This document shows positions 20,776 through 31,286 of a stretch of 64,000 nucleotides of DNA, piece by piece. Both the position numbers and the translations under genes were made by a program. Source of the stretch: Flectonema sp. DT1601 (Eukaryota; Euglenozoa; Diplonemea; Diplonemida; Diplonemidae); the NCBI GenBank assembly GCA_964019425.1, contig OZ025792.1, positions 1 through 64,000 on the forward strand. The letters are read 5' to 3'. Under the pieces are notes generated by a model, which had not been told where the DNA came from, ran no database searches, and was given only the letters and a program-made list of their open reading frames with translations. How positions within the stretch are numbered: the stretch's first letter is position 1; every line of letters begins with the position of its first letter.

Positions 20776-22018
20776 TTTCTCATGTGACTAGTATACCTGC
20801 AGAGAATGATTTCTTTCATTATTAAGAAATTGTTTATCAAATCCCTTCACCTAACAATCATGTGATGTGTGACGCAATCTGTATCAACAATAACAAAGTA
20901 CTTTACCATACTACCGACCACAATAATCACTTGGGAATAATGTTTTAAAGCGGGTAGGTATTCCCTTTTAGTTTTTTTGTTTTAAAAATTAAAATGTTTT
21001 TTTTTTTTTTTTTTTTTTTTTGTACTCCTCCTTTAATAATTTCTTTTACCTTTTTTTTTTTCTCTTTTTTTTTTCCGCAACTCTGTTGTATTTCAAAGCA
21101 ACTTGAAATCCTAAATAGCTTTTTAAGTTTTCCTTAAGTGCAGCTAACAACGCATAAGTGCACGTAACACTCACCGCGGTAAGACACCGACTTGGGAATC
21201 TTTTTTTGCATTGGCTCTCTTCTCTTCTTTTTCATCTTATTATTGTTTTTTTTTCTTTTCTTCTTCCTTCCATAAACCTTAGATTTCCTCTTTTACACAA
21301 AAACTTCATAATATTATGCTGTATCGTTCTCCCCGATTGTTCTTCTGGTTTTTTTTTTTATATCGTTTTTTTTTTTTTTTTTCCATATTGTCTAAGGGGG
21401 GGGTACTGTTTGTTATATATCAATTTGAATTTTTTTTTTCTTCTTTTTTTTTTTTTTTTTAAAAAAAAGGAAACGTAATTTACTATTTTCCAACTCAAGA
21501 GGGGAACGTCAATGAGTTCTTACTCTCGAAAGCAAAACGTGTGACAATCTTCTCTCTAATAGTTAGCTAAAAATGTAAGTTACTATCTACGACATAATTA
21601 ACGAACACCTTGTTCTTCGAGATCGTGACCGCGGCTTTTAAAAGAAAAAGAAAAAAATATTTGGAAGAAAAGAAAAAAGGAAAAAAAAAAAAGTTAAGGT
21701 CAACAACGAAAAAAAAAAAAAGAAAATAAAAATAAGGGTGTAGGCTTCTCATCTTGTTTTTTTTTTGTCACGGGAAAGAGGCCAGTAGGCCGCGTTTGCA
21801 TTTTATTGCACAACAGTTACTAAAAATAAATAGAAGTTGATTTTTTATTATTAACACTTGGCTTGCCGTGCTTGTTTGATAGATCACATTGATCAACCAA
21901 CGGCGTTTTTATCGCAAATCATGGTGTACAGAGCAAGTCAAAAATCAACGAGCAAAATAAAAAAAAAATAAAAAACACACAAACAGGGGATGGTGTGTCA
22001 GAGGAAGGGATGACTATC

Positions 22019-22059
<41 letters not shown>

Positions 22060-22713
22060 CTTCATTTTTTTTTTTTTTTTTTTGGAATGTTTGCGACTCA
22101 ATATTCTGACGACTTTCCCGTTCTTTACGCTTTATTAGTATTTATACGCTTTATTAGTATTTTTAAAAAGACAAGGCGTGTATGAAGAGCACTATTTCTT
22201 GAAGCTTGAAAAATAACAAACATCAGTTAGATACCACTGGGTATCTTTCTTCATGGAGAACATGAATTTAAATAGTGTCAACGCAAGACAAGGAAGCGAT
22301 CGATCGTTTCACAACTTTGTCACACTGTCCCTAGTTGATTACTCAGGTTTGTTTCAACAAGGGGGTTAAGGGTCTGGCTTCAGTTATTCCAAAGGCCAAA
22401 ATTGAAAAAAAATTATCACGCTACTGTACACTTTATTTACCTTTTTTTTTTTTTTTTTTTCCCTCCATTTTTTTTTTTTTTACTTCTGCTTTTTTTTATT
22501 TCATATTTTATTCTCCCCCTCCCTATTTTTTTGTTTAGTTTTTGTTTTTTTTTTATATTTTTTTTATTTTTTTTTTTTTAATTTTTAATTTTTTTTTTTT
22601 TTTTTTTTCCTTCTTGTTTTAAATTTAGTTTATTTCCTTTATATGAAACCTTTAGTTCTTTAGTTTTCCTTATTTCCTATCGTTAGGCACTTATCTGTAG
22701 TATTCATATTTCA
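20776..22713. repeat. T-rich low-complexity desert
   Basis: Nearly 2 kb dominated by T (occasionally A) homopolymers, including runs of more than 20 nt near 20998-21020, 22022-22053 and 22441-22460. A tandem 17-bp direct repeat (ACGCTTTATTAGTATTT, twice) lies near 22128-22163. Open frames here encode only Phe/Lys-rich low complexity. I see no gene. It separates the polyQ protein from the end of the RRM protein. Confidence 0.75.
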
Positions 22714-25494
22714 CTAGACGTACAGGCACTGCGGGTAAGGAAGAAGAGACAGCTTAGATTCGTCGTTACTCCTACTTTCAATTGCCTCCTCCGGCTGTTT
22801 GGTTTTTGTTTTGTAAATAATCAAACAAAACTGAAAAAACAAATAAAAGAAATACACACCTCCTTATAATCGTTGTAAACATTGCTCGGGTAGGTTTCTG
22901 TCTCGTAGTCAGACACTTCGTACAATGAAACCTGTTATTGTGTTGTAGTCGGCGGATCGAACTTAGTAAAGCTACTATTTAATAATAAAAAAACATACGA
23001 TTGGTTCATCTACGGTATAATAAACAGAAAGTGGATACTGCGGTTCAGAGTCATCGAGAGTGATGTACGGGTGTCGTCCGCTTGTTCCTGCTGGTGGGTC
23101 CCAAATAGCAACACCACCGACAGTACGAAGAGCTTTCTTCAGCGAGCTGATACCTTCAGTTCTCCACGCACTAAGACCGTCGCCAGTCATCTTCCTCAAA
23201 TAGTGTTCGAGTTGACCCGGCTGCAGTCCCTTCTGACCCTCTTTGGATCCCAAAATCCTCAAAATGGCATCACGTTGGACAGCAGAAAACCCGTCGAAGC
23301 GTTTTTTACCCTTCTTTTTATCCTGCTTCTTCTTCTTTTCACCCTTCTTCTTGTCGTTACGCTTTGAGGTGTCGATTATGATGGTTAATGATGATTTATA
23401 TCCGCGTGGTTTACTTCCCTTCAGTTCCTTAATAGCGCGTTCCGCGTTGCGGCGATCCATCATTGCATATCCAGAACGAGGTTCGTCTGTTTTTGAAATC
23501 TGAACGTCCGATACGGTTCCGAACTTTGAGAGGAGACTTCTGACATCCATCCATCCCCACTTTGGAGGTACAGAGAGCTTTACTCGAACTTGGTTCTCTC
23601 TGCTAAACTTTCCTCCTCCCTTACCCTTTCCACCACCTCCACCTCCTCCCGCACATCCAACCCAGCCGCCTCCGGCACCTCCACGGTTTTCTACAACTCC
23701 CTTTTTGCCTCCCTTTGGACCTTTGTACCCCTTGTCTCCTTTGAAATCTCCTTTGAAATCTCCCTTGAAATCACCCTTTCCCTTTCTTCCATCGAAGAAT
23801 CGGTCGAAGCTTTTGCCGCCCTTTCCTCCCTTGAAATCTCCTTTGAAACCGTCTTTTCCTCCTCTGAAGTCTCCCTTCTTTCCTCCAAACTTACCTCCTC
23901 CCTTGTCACCTTTAAAGTCTCCTTTCTTGCCACCTCCGAATGAAGGGTAGTCAAAGAAGTCATCGCGACCTCCTCCACGGAATCCCTTTCCTCCGAAGCC
24001 ACCGTAGCGTGGAAGGTCATCGTCTTTTCCACCTTTTCCCTTTCCTTTGCCTGTTCCTTTCTTATTTGGGAGGTCAAAGAATTCATTGCGACCTAGTGAG
24101 TGACCAGGTCCTTCCTCCAAGTTAGCACCCTTACGTCCTTTGCCCTTTCCTCCATCAGACATCGGCTTGGATTCCATTTTGTCTGATCCAGGTGCTCTTG
24201 CCGGAATTATTTCCTTCTCTTCTTGAGGACCTTTAGAATCAGGTCTCTGATGAGTTGCTGGTATCACATTAAAGTCTGATCGAGGTTTCATTCCTCCCAT
24301 GTTTCCACCCTGCTGGTCTTGCTGCATCATTCCCTTTCCTCCTTTACCAACTCCCAGACCTCCTCCACCTGATTGCCAGCGTGGTTTACCAGTTCCCTTA
24401 CCAACTCCGACACCCACACCGACGCCGCCAACACCAACACCAACACCTGGTCTGTCGCTTCTCATACCACCTAACACATGATCAGCTGACGAGTATGGTT
24501 GTGGAGCACCAGGTTGAGTTGGCTGCTGCTGTCCCTGAAAAAACGGCTGATTGGATCGCTGTTGTCCAGGTCCTGGTCTTCCTGACATACTGGGTTGTCC
24601 ACCAACAGGCGCTTCTTTTCCAGCATTTTGAATTTGACCCTGCGGATGTTGACCGAATTGCTGTGCAGCAGGTGGAATAATGCGACGCTGCTGTTGCTGC
24701 ATCATTCCGCTTCCCTGGTGGCTTCCCATTCCGTCCAACATATTTGATTGAGGAAGATGACTTCCTCCGTGGCTTCCTCCCATACTTATGCCATGCTGTC
24801 TGCGACCGCCTGAAGGATCTTTCCAAATATCGTGAGGAGGAGGCTGGTGTGGCTGTTGTGAAATGCCGCTACCAATAGTGCCAGCACCACCAACTTGACC
24901 TCCTTCACTCTGACGGTAGCCAACAAATTGACTGTTTGGAAGCTGCTTTGGGGGTTGCGATACCTGCTGTGGGGCGGACATTGGCATGCTGCTAGGTTGA
25001 CCATGACCTGGACCAATTGGTTGCCCAGGTGCACCAGATCCTCCACCACGGGTTGGAGGAGTGATAACAGGTTCGTTAGTCCAGCGATGAGCAGAATGCG
25101 CAGAGTGAGCTGAAGAATAAGCATCCGCTGGAGCATATTGGTGTGCGTGTGACTGCTGGTGAGTTTGTTGCTGGTGTGGTTGATGAGGAGGTTGATGATA
25201 TCCGGATTGATGAGAAGGTGGTGGTGCATATGAAGGATTCTGATGCTGTGGTGGCGCCATGCCAGCTGGTGGCTGTCTTGCCTGTTGTGGAGGGTACGAC
25301 GAATATGAAGCTCCTCCCTGCCCTCCATTACTTCCATACATTGGAGCATCCCAAGAGTACGAAGAATTACCAGTACTTCCTGCCCCTGGTTCCCATGAGT
25401 AAGCACCAGATGCATCAACTTCTACTGGTTTCCATGCGTCATTTCCGTGACCTCCCCACAACCCTTTTACTATCCCATCATTTCCATCCGTCAT
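22714..25494 (-). CDS. Gly/Lys-rich RNA-binding protein with RRM, three coding exons
   Basis: Predicted 882 aa from exons 25494-22999, 22931-22860 and 22794-22714. The N-terminal ~330 residues are Gln/Pro/His/Gly-rich, followed by Gly-Lys-rich repeats (FKGDFKGD, GKGKGKGG types). An RRM-like domain lies at about 633-710 (VRVKLSVPPKWGWMDVRSLL ... SGYAMMDRRNAERAI). A C-terminal module (AILRILGSKEGQKGLQPGQL ... SSLKKALRTVGG) resembles a small winged-helix/LOTUS-type fold, which is tentative. The first frame runs on 7 codons past GTATGT to a stop. Splicing the 67-nt and 65-nt GT-AG introns joins in-frame acidic exons (LYEVSDYETE..., then PEEAIESRSN...) ending at TAG 22714-22716. It probably acts in RNP granules or mRNA handling (inference). 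Confidence 0.82.
22795..22859 (-). other. Predicted 65-nt intron (RRM gene, intron 2)
   Basis: Starts GTGTGT, has a T-rich tract and ends AAACAG. It falls in phase 0 between codons for ...NDYKE and PEEA..., and the downstream exon stays open for 26 codons to a TAG. A nearer AG would give a 29-nt intron, out of line with the other introns here. Confidence 0.6.
22932..22998 (-). other. Predicted 67-nt intron (RRM gene, intron 1)
   Basis: GTATGT donor and AATAACAG acceptor, phase 0. Removing it bypasses the stop codon that closes the main frame and continues into a 24-codon exon with protein-like composition. Confidence 0.7.
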
Positions 25495-25635
25495 ATAAAT
25501 ATCTTTTAATTCCCTGGTTTTCTATCACTTGCTTCTATCTCGTTTCGATTAAACGGCCGATACTTCCCCCCGACCTGATGGAAGAAATTAATAAAAAGGT
25601 TTAAATAAATACAAACAGTCTTACAGGCTTCTCTC

Positions 25636-25806
25636 GTTACGTTAATTTCCGTTCGGTACAATTCAGCGCCGCAGCATTTTGCGGAACTTCATTTTGAAAG
25701 GTGAGTAAAAACTGTCAGTTAGAAAAAAGAAAAAAACATTTTGAGTAAGCCCAACAGTCTTCACATTTTACCTTCCCATAAAAAATAAAACAACTGCAAG
25801 AAGGAT
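25636..25806 (-). pseudogene. Relic of DUF4419 gene 5' end and promoter
   Basis: The stretch from the shared GTTCGGTACAATTCAGCGC sequence through the start-codon region into the upstream flank aligns by eye with 47533-47710 of the first DUF4419 gene. It includes the TTTGAAA..GTAAAAACTG, TTTGAGTAAGCC and ATTTTACCTT blocks. About 20 bp around the first codons are missing or replaced. Only the first ~20 codons and the 5' flank survive, so this is a dead fragment showing that the family once had another copy about 21 kb away. Confidence 0.75.
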
Positions 25807-26257
25807 ACGCTAATTGTAACACAGTTTAACTAGGCTTCAGCCAATAATTTTCTTCCTATTTCTGCAAGGAAAACAAGAGGAGTTCTGCAGTAAAACAGTA
25901 AAGATAACATCTAAAACATGCGGACCATAAGATATAAAAATAGAGAACCCGTACTATGACCACAATGTATTACTGTGGTGAGCATTGGAATAATAAGGAA
26001 ACTACAGGCCACCAAAAGCCTGCGAGAAGGAAGGAAATAACGAGCGTATCAAAACGGCAGGACGACCCAGCCAACACCTGAAGGAGAGTCCAGGTATCGA
26101 CGTGCGGATAGGTCAACAAAGAGATAACAAAAAGGGAGCAAAACAAACAAACTTGTCCTGAAATCAAACACCTATTCGACTCTACAAAGTGTAACAGTCT
26201 GTAGGAATTAACAAATAGGCGGGAGAAACACTTACGTTTGAATCTCGGTCAGACACA

Positions 26258-26279
26258 TCACCGACCTGACTGTCGGTGA
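26258..26279. repeat. Perfect 8-bp inverted repeat
   Basis: TCACCGAC and GTCGGTGA separated by the 6-nt loop CTGACT. It stands alone about 200 bp downstream of the Asp-box gene's stop, with no U-run or flanking duplication. It could be a 3'-processing hairpin or a protein-binding site; function unknown. Confidence 0.5.
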
Positions 26280-26475
26280 GTTGCAACAAGTCTGTTAAGG
26301 AATAATCTAACAGGTGTAAGGTGATGCTGAGCCAAGAAAAAAGGTGAAAAACTGAAAATAAACAAAAAAAAAAGTAAAAAAGCGTACGATTGAACGACAA
26401 GCAACATAACACTCAAAATATTAACACAATTCATAAACAGTCTCAGTCGGTCTCAACAAATTGATGTTCTTAAAT

Positions 26476-27978
26476 TTAGAACATAAATCTCAGCCCTCCC
26501 ACAGCTCCTAAAGTTGGTGTCGTGGGACAAAGGTTTTCAAAGTAGTTTCCAGAACTGGATTTCTCACACGTGTTTGTGTTTTGGATCTCCGACTTCCCTC
26601 TCCCTGCACAGTTAGGAAGCTCAAAGGAAGTCACGTTTACGTGTGTCCCGTTGTTCACGCAGCTCACCATCGCCGATCCGGATTGCGCTTGAAGGCAGCT
26701 GTTTTGCTCGAATCTGGCGACACGACAGAGCAGACTGCAGTTCTGGTTTTCACATTGACTCTGCTCAAATGATCCTACTGGAACTGGTGCTGGTCCAGGA
26801 GGAGGTGCTGAGATTCCGTACGCCAGAACAGTCGAAACCTGCTCAACAGTGACGGCAGCAGCGTACGCAGTGGTGCTGTTGATGAACGACATGCTCATCA
26901 CCTCACCAACTGCTGAGATCTTTGGAGAGATGGTGAAAGTCTTTCCTCCGTCAATGGTGTGCAGGAACTCAGCTCCGCTGTTGAAGGTTCCAGCCGAGAA
27001 TGTGGTTCCGATCCAGGCCTCAGTAGATGATAACATCTTTACATCCATAACTGATCCGTGAGTTGCAGTACCGTAAGTGTAAATTAATTTCCAGTTCTTT
27101 CCATCTTCGGTCTTGTAAACTCTAGCTCCCGGTGAGGTGGATCCATCAGTAGAGAATCCTTCACCAACAGCCATGCAGACGGTCTCAGAAGCACACGAGA
27201 TTCCGTTGAAGTAAAACTCTCCAGTGCTAGTCAGCTGCTTCTCCCAAGTCTGACCACCGTCCGATGACTTGGAGATGAGGGCAGCGTACTGCCCGGTGGT
27301 GTTCTGCAGTGTTCCACGCTCAAACTTTGAGCTCTGCCTGTTGAATCGTAATCTGCTGCTTAGGTGGACCGTTGTTGGAGGAGTGTTGTTCTGTTGAGGC
27401 CAAGTGCCACCAGTGACGTACATCACTTCGCTTGATGGGAATGCACCGTAACGAGCAGGTGCCTCAGGTGCGAACCCTTTAGGCCACCATTTTCCTTTGA
27501 AAGTGATTCCTCCGTCAACTGACACCGCAGCTCCCATATGACCGTCGTAGTCTCCGACGTACGCGTATTTCTCAGTTCCCATCGAGTACAGAGCCTGAGT
27601 AGTAACCACTCCAATCTCAAGTGACTCGTTGAAGAATCTTCCGTTGCGAGTGTAGTACGTTCCACCGATTCCTACTTCGACACCACCTGCGACACCATGA
27701 GACTTGTCACCCATCGCAATACCCAACAACATCAACGATGGTTCAGGTGATCCGATTGGTAGCTTCTCAACTGAAGAAAAATGAGCGTCAGCTGCCTTGT
27801 AGATTCCAAACCCGCTGTTGGTGTCTCCACCAACGAGGTAACAGGAGTTGTAATCTGGACACGACACACCCATCATCAACTGTAGTGGAGTACTAGTGAA
27901 TGGAGGCTGAAACAGGTCAATCCATTGGGATGCCGAGGTAGCCGAAGCAGCACCGAGCAGGGCAAGAGAGCGCAACAT
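26476..27978 (-). CDS. Secreted Asp-box (BNR-type) beta-propeller protein
   Basis: A 500-aa protein with signal peptide (MLRSLALLGAASATSA). At least four Asp-box-like motifs (S-x-D-x-G-x-T-W/F type) are visible: SVDGGITF, SSDGGQTW, TEDGKNW and TIDGGKTF, as in sialidase-like and YCF48-like propellers. A Pro-rich hinge (APPPGPAPVPVG) precedes a C-terminal domain of about 95 residues with eight or so cysteines, probably disulfide-bonded. N-glycosylation sequons are present (NNT, NCS, NVT). The sialidase Arg triad was not identified, so a binding or structural role outside the cell is as likely as catalysis. Codons are somewhat C-rich, suggesting good expression. The 5' UTR appears to contain a 49-nt intron. 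Confidence 0.85.
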   Translation of the reverse strand: MLRSLALLGAASATSASQWIDLFQPPFTSTPLQLMMGVSCPDYNSCYLVGGDTNSGFGIYKAADAHFSSVEKLPIGSPEPSLMLLGIAMGDKSHGVAGGVEVGIGGTYYTRNGRFFNESLEIGVVTTQALYSMGTEKYAYVGDYDGHMGAAVSVDGGITFKGKWWPKGFAPEAPARYGAFPSSEVMYVTGGTWPQQNNTPPTTVHLSSRLRFNRQSSKFERGTLQNTTGQYAALISKSSDGGQTWEKQLTSTGEFYFNGISCASETVCMAVGEGFSTDGSTSPGARVYKTEDGKNWKLIYTYGTATHGSVMDVKMLSSTEAWIGTTFSAGTFNSGAEFLHTIDGGKTFTISPKISAVGEVMSMSFINSTTAYAAAVTVEQVSTVLAYGISAPPPGPAPVPVGSFEQSQCENQNCSLLCRVARFEQNSCLQAQSGSAMVSCVNNGTHVNVTSFELPNCAGRGKSEIQNTNTCEKSSSGNYFENLCPTTPTLGAVGGLRFMF

Positions 27979-27998
27979 TTTATAGGTCTTTTGTTTAA

Positions 27999-28047
27999 CT
28001 GAAAAGGGAACAACTTAAGGATGACAACTACCACGGCAGCTACTTAC
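27999..28047 (-). other. Predicted 49-nt 5'-UTR intron of Asp-box gene
   Basis: GTAAGT donor, pyrimidine-rich CCCTTTTCAG acceptor 20 nt before the ATG. The acceptor could instead be a trans-splice site if this organism adds a spliced leader, but the strong donor 49 nt upstream favours cis-splicing. Confidence 0.6.
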
Positions 28048-29195
28048 CTAAACCGACTACCCAACTCCCCAAACTCATGAGTAACTCAACAAACAACAAC
28101 AGAATATTAATTTATAAATAGTTTTGATCTGAATGTGATTAATTAATATTTAGGAAGTCCAACAACATAAACCACGTCAACGGAATTTATTTGGTTTGAG
28201 AGTGAGGAAGAAGAAACTAACCGAACGAGAAAGCGGGGAATCTGAATGACGGGCTCTACAACACAATTCTATTTTGTTACGGAGTATTAGTAAAAAGAAT
28301 TATCTTCTCAAAACAATAAAAGTAACTACAACACAGCTGCCACATTTATCAAGTATAACTTCCAGCATGTGAAGTTAACGTGAGCTGTTCTTTTTCAACT
28401 TAAAATCAGCAGTTCGTATAAACACAATAAAAAGAAGAGCCGATTGACGCAAAAATGAAAGCAGCACAACACAACAGAACTGAAGACGAGGAAAACTAAA
28501 AATATCTTTTACAACAATACACATTCAACACTCACTCCGGTTGACTCACAGCGCAGCATATGTAACCAGAAGGCAGGCGGTATAACTGCTGACCACAGCA
28601 AATATAAAAAGTAAACAATTTTTTATTGAAACTGAGCAACTAAATGATGCAGAAACAGAAGATCGGGTCTCCAAACTCCACCAGGGGAATCTCATAAGAT
28701 GAGACTCCCAATAGGAAAGTGGAATGGAGACTGAGCCTGTCTAAATATTTCGAAGAATTGGTTGCTTTGAAAATAAATAAAAGTACAGAAGAAGAATGAA
28801 AAATAAAATAAAAAATGGGAAAAAATCAATGACAAGAAACCTTTCGGCCGTACAGACGACATCACTAGGTCCCCAAATACTATTTCATCATCCGTAGTGA
28901 TAAATTAAACTTTTTAAAAATAAAATAAAAAAACCATTCAGATAAAAGCTTTCAAACAGTATTACATAAATAAATAATAGTTTCTTCTCCGACTAAAAAA
29001 TATTTTTAAAAAAAAAAAACTTCCAAGAAAATAGCGACAAAGACAGTCCTCAAGAGAGAGAAAAGTCTATCCACTCTTTTTGAATAATTGATTACTGTAT
29101 AAAATGATTGTTAGCAGACAAGCTGCAATGTTAACTAACTGGCACACAATACTACGACACATTCAATATCACGGATTGGTTAAGTAAGTTTATTA
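28048..29195. other. Intergenic region
   Basis: About 1.1 kb of A-rich sequence between the first exon of the Asp-box gene and the phosphatase stop codon. It holds a CCTTTCGGCCG sequence near 28843 that recurs on the other strand near 33414. No gene or repeat array was seen. Confidence 0.55.
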
Positions 29196-31205
29196 TTAAT
29201 TTGATCTTCCCGATGGTGACATCGAAGGAGAGGCGACAGACTCTGAGTCACCAATTGATAAAACAGTTAAGTTCTTACCTGGAGGATGCGGTGATAACAT
29301 TTGTGACATCCGAGACAACGGAGAGCGTTTCCCAGTCGCAGAAGACGCCGCAGACACCGACAGCAGCTCCGTACCATCTCCAACTCCTGGAACTGGCGAT
29401 GCCCCCAGAGAAAGTGAAGGTGGAGTAGCAAGAGTTCCCCCCCTGCTGCGAGGTACTCCCGAGTCGTATAATTCCGCAACCCAACTTTCATAAGTAACAC
29501 CAGACTGACAGGACTCTGAAATCGGACTGAGTACTGTCTGCTTGCTGGAGAAGTAACTCGCTCCCCATTCAGAAGTTGCCGAATAGAAGAGTCCAACAAG
29601 TTTTGGATCGCAGGCAACTTTAGAAACAGACTGAATTGATAAAAGAGCGACTCCACATGAAATGGTTCGAGAAACGATATCTGCATCGTGATCAGATGAT
29701 ATCAATCGAAAGAGTGACAACAGGATAGCAGTTGTGTGATACGCTGCTTTAGACAGCTGGCGTTTGATTGCAGTGGAAGAGTCGGAGCGAAGGCGGGAAG
29801 CAGTTTCTAAGAGGAGCTCCCTGCCTGAGTCAACGCAACCCTCCTTTTCTGATTCCTGAACGAGAGCCATCAACTCGTCATCAGCCTCCTTATCTAATAT
29901 AGAGTTCGCAGTTTGTGTGAAGAAAGATTTCCTTGTTCCATCCTCTTCAGATCCACCCAAAGGCGGTAGAACTCTCCTCCTTGAATTCAATCGAACTGCT
30001 GCGCTACATGAAAATGAATTCGTCCTACAGCCAGGGCTGATCGGTTGAGAACTCGAATTAGTTGCTGTAGTTAAAGGAATCTGAACCTTTCGGTTCTTAA
30101 CGAAACTAAACTTTTCAGTTGCACTTCCTTGCAATGCGACCAGATCTTCTTCTGTTAGAATTGGTGACTTTAATGTTGTTAAGAAAGTAACCAGAAGAGG
30201 TATTAATAAAGTTCTGTCTGCGCTTTTGACTGCAGACCAGTTATCAGAGTTAATGGCTTTTCGTAAATATTCTAATTCTGTTTGGAGTGAAGATGACATT
30301 GTTGGAGGAGAAGAGGCTGAGAGTGAGAACAGTGAATCTGTAAAAGTCGAAGGAGGTGTTCCGCTATCCACGTAGTCTAAAACAGTTGTTAGAATGACGT
30401 GACAGACTTTCGGAACATATCGAAGAGCACGAGCTTCATGTCCATGGAGATAACCAGACTGCTTATCCAACAGCTGATGAAGTGATTGACAGTTGGACGT
30501 ATTCGGAAAGAACATTCTCATCTCTTTTAAATACGAACTGAACTCGAACACAAATTGTTGTTGTTTCGCAGTTTGTATCGATCCCGGGCGTTGAAAACGA
30601 ATTCTATTTATTGTTTCCTCAGCGCTTGTTTTAGAATGATACATCATCCAACAAGCAATCATTAGACCAGTTCTCCCGAGGCCAGCATGGCAGTGGACGA
30701 GAAACTTTTCACCTTTTGAAACGTGATCACACATTAACTGAACTGTTCTTAACACGATATCATTTGATGGAGTTCCCATGTCAGGCCATGGGAAGTTGTA
30801 GCAATATATCCCATGAGGCATCAGGTCTCGTTCTGGTACATAAGAGAATCCAGACTCTGGATACAGTGTCCCTTCTGGTCCACAAAACGGATGTTCACCA
30901 GCCTCTTGAAGGTTAAATATCGCTTTTAAATTAGCAGCCTTAAACTGTCCGATCAGATCGAATTCTTCAATTAATGAAGTTGCCAACCTCTGCGATGCAA
31001 CCGCCCAATTCTCAACCCAATTGCTGTGGAGTCCTTGAAACGCAATGTGAGTGTTCCGAACATCGAGTGCTCTAGTCCAGTCCTCATGACGGCATGACTT
31101 CCCTCCACAAAACTTGCAGTGGACTTGCTGTCGGAGTTTATCAACAAGACTGCCGCCAATTGTTGCGGAGACATTTGATTGGTCGTTCAGAGACCATTGT
31201 TGCAT
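29196..31205 (-). CDS. PTPDC1: PTPDC1-like protein tyrosine/dual-specificity phosphatase
   Basis: A 669-aa cytosolic protein. The N-terminal ~230 residues match the PTPDC1 catalytic region: the CKFCGGKSCRHE opening, INLQ/FNLQEAGEHPFCG, general acid Asp142 in WPDMG, and the P-loop HCHAGLGRTG with nucleophile Cys172 and Arg178. A Ser-rich, probably regulatory tail of about 400 residues follows. In animals PTPDC1 is linked to centrosomes and cilium length, which fits the MKS1 gene nearby. The start is the first ATG after a likely 5'-UTR intron. A 36-nt stretch near the 3' end (GTAAGA to ACTCAG, about 29244-29279) could be a small in-frame intron or plain coding sequence. Confidence 0.88.
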   Translation of the reverse strand: MQQWSLNDQSNVSATIGGSLVDKLRQQVHCKFCGGKSCRHEDWTRALDVRNTHIAFQGLHSNWVENWAVASQRLATSLIEEFDLIGQFKAANLKAIFNLQEAGEHPFCGPEGTLYPESGFSYVPERDLMPHGIYCYNFPWPDMGTPSNDIVLRTVQLMCDHVSKGEKFLVHCHAGLGRTGLMIACWMMYHSKTSAEETINRIRFQRPGSIQTAKQQQFVFEFSSYLKEMRMFFPNTSNCQSLHQLLDKQSGYLHGHEARALRYVPKVCHVILTTVLDYVDSGTPPSTFTDSLFSLSASSPPTMSSSLQTELEYLRKAINSDNWSAVKSADRTLLIPLLVTFLTTLKSPILTEEDLVALQGSATEKFSFVKNRKVQIPLTTATNSSSQPISPGCRTNSFSCSAAVRLNSRRRVLPPLGGSEEDGTRKSFFTQTANSILDKEADDELMALVQESEKEGCVDSGRELLLETASRLRSDSSTAIKRQLSKAAYHTTAILLSLFRLISSDHDADIVSRTISCGVALLSIQSVSKVACDPKLVGLFYSATSEWGASYFSSKQTVLSPISESCQSGVTYESWVAELYDSGVPRSRGGTLATPPSLSLGASPVPGVGDGTELLSVSAASSATGKRSPLSRMSQMLSPHPPGKNLTVLSIGDSESVASPSMSPSGRSN

Positions 31206-31212
31206 CCCCTCC

Positions 31213-31286
31213 CTGTGAGAACATTAAAAAGATGAAATAATTTCAACTATCTCAAAATACCGAAACTGTTTTCGAAACTTACTCAC
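31213..31286 (-). other. Predicted 74-nt 5'-UTR intron of PTPDC1-like gene
   Basis: GTGAGTAAG donor and TTCTCACAG acceptor 7 nt before the start codon. The exon upstream has stops in frame, so it is untranslated. Confidence 0.65.

Larger units (their letters stand above)
25495..26475. other. Intergenic region with DUF4419 relic and a hairpin
   Basis: About 1 kb between the RRM gene and the Asp-box protein. It holds the relic at 25636-25806 and the inverted repeat at 26258-26279 (listed separately). Two minus-strand frames (25970-26167 and 26182-26412) encode hydrophobic sequence with no recognisable family and are not called as genes. Confidence 0.55.

Noticed and set aside
21158-22538. Several Phe- or Lys-rich frames in the T-rich region
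   Set aside because: Homopolymer translation products with no coding signal.
22831-22859. 29-nt intron as an alternative to the 65-nt intron of the RRM gene
   Set aside because: Much shorter than any other intron seen here. The next acceptor gives a typical length and a better-looking exon.
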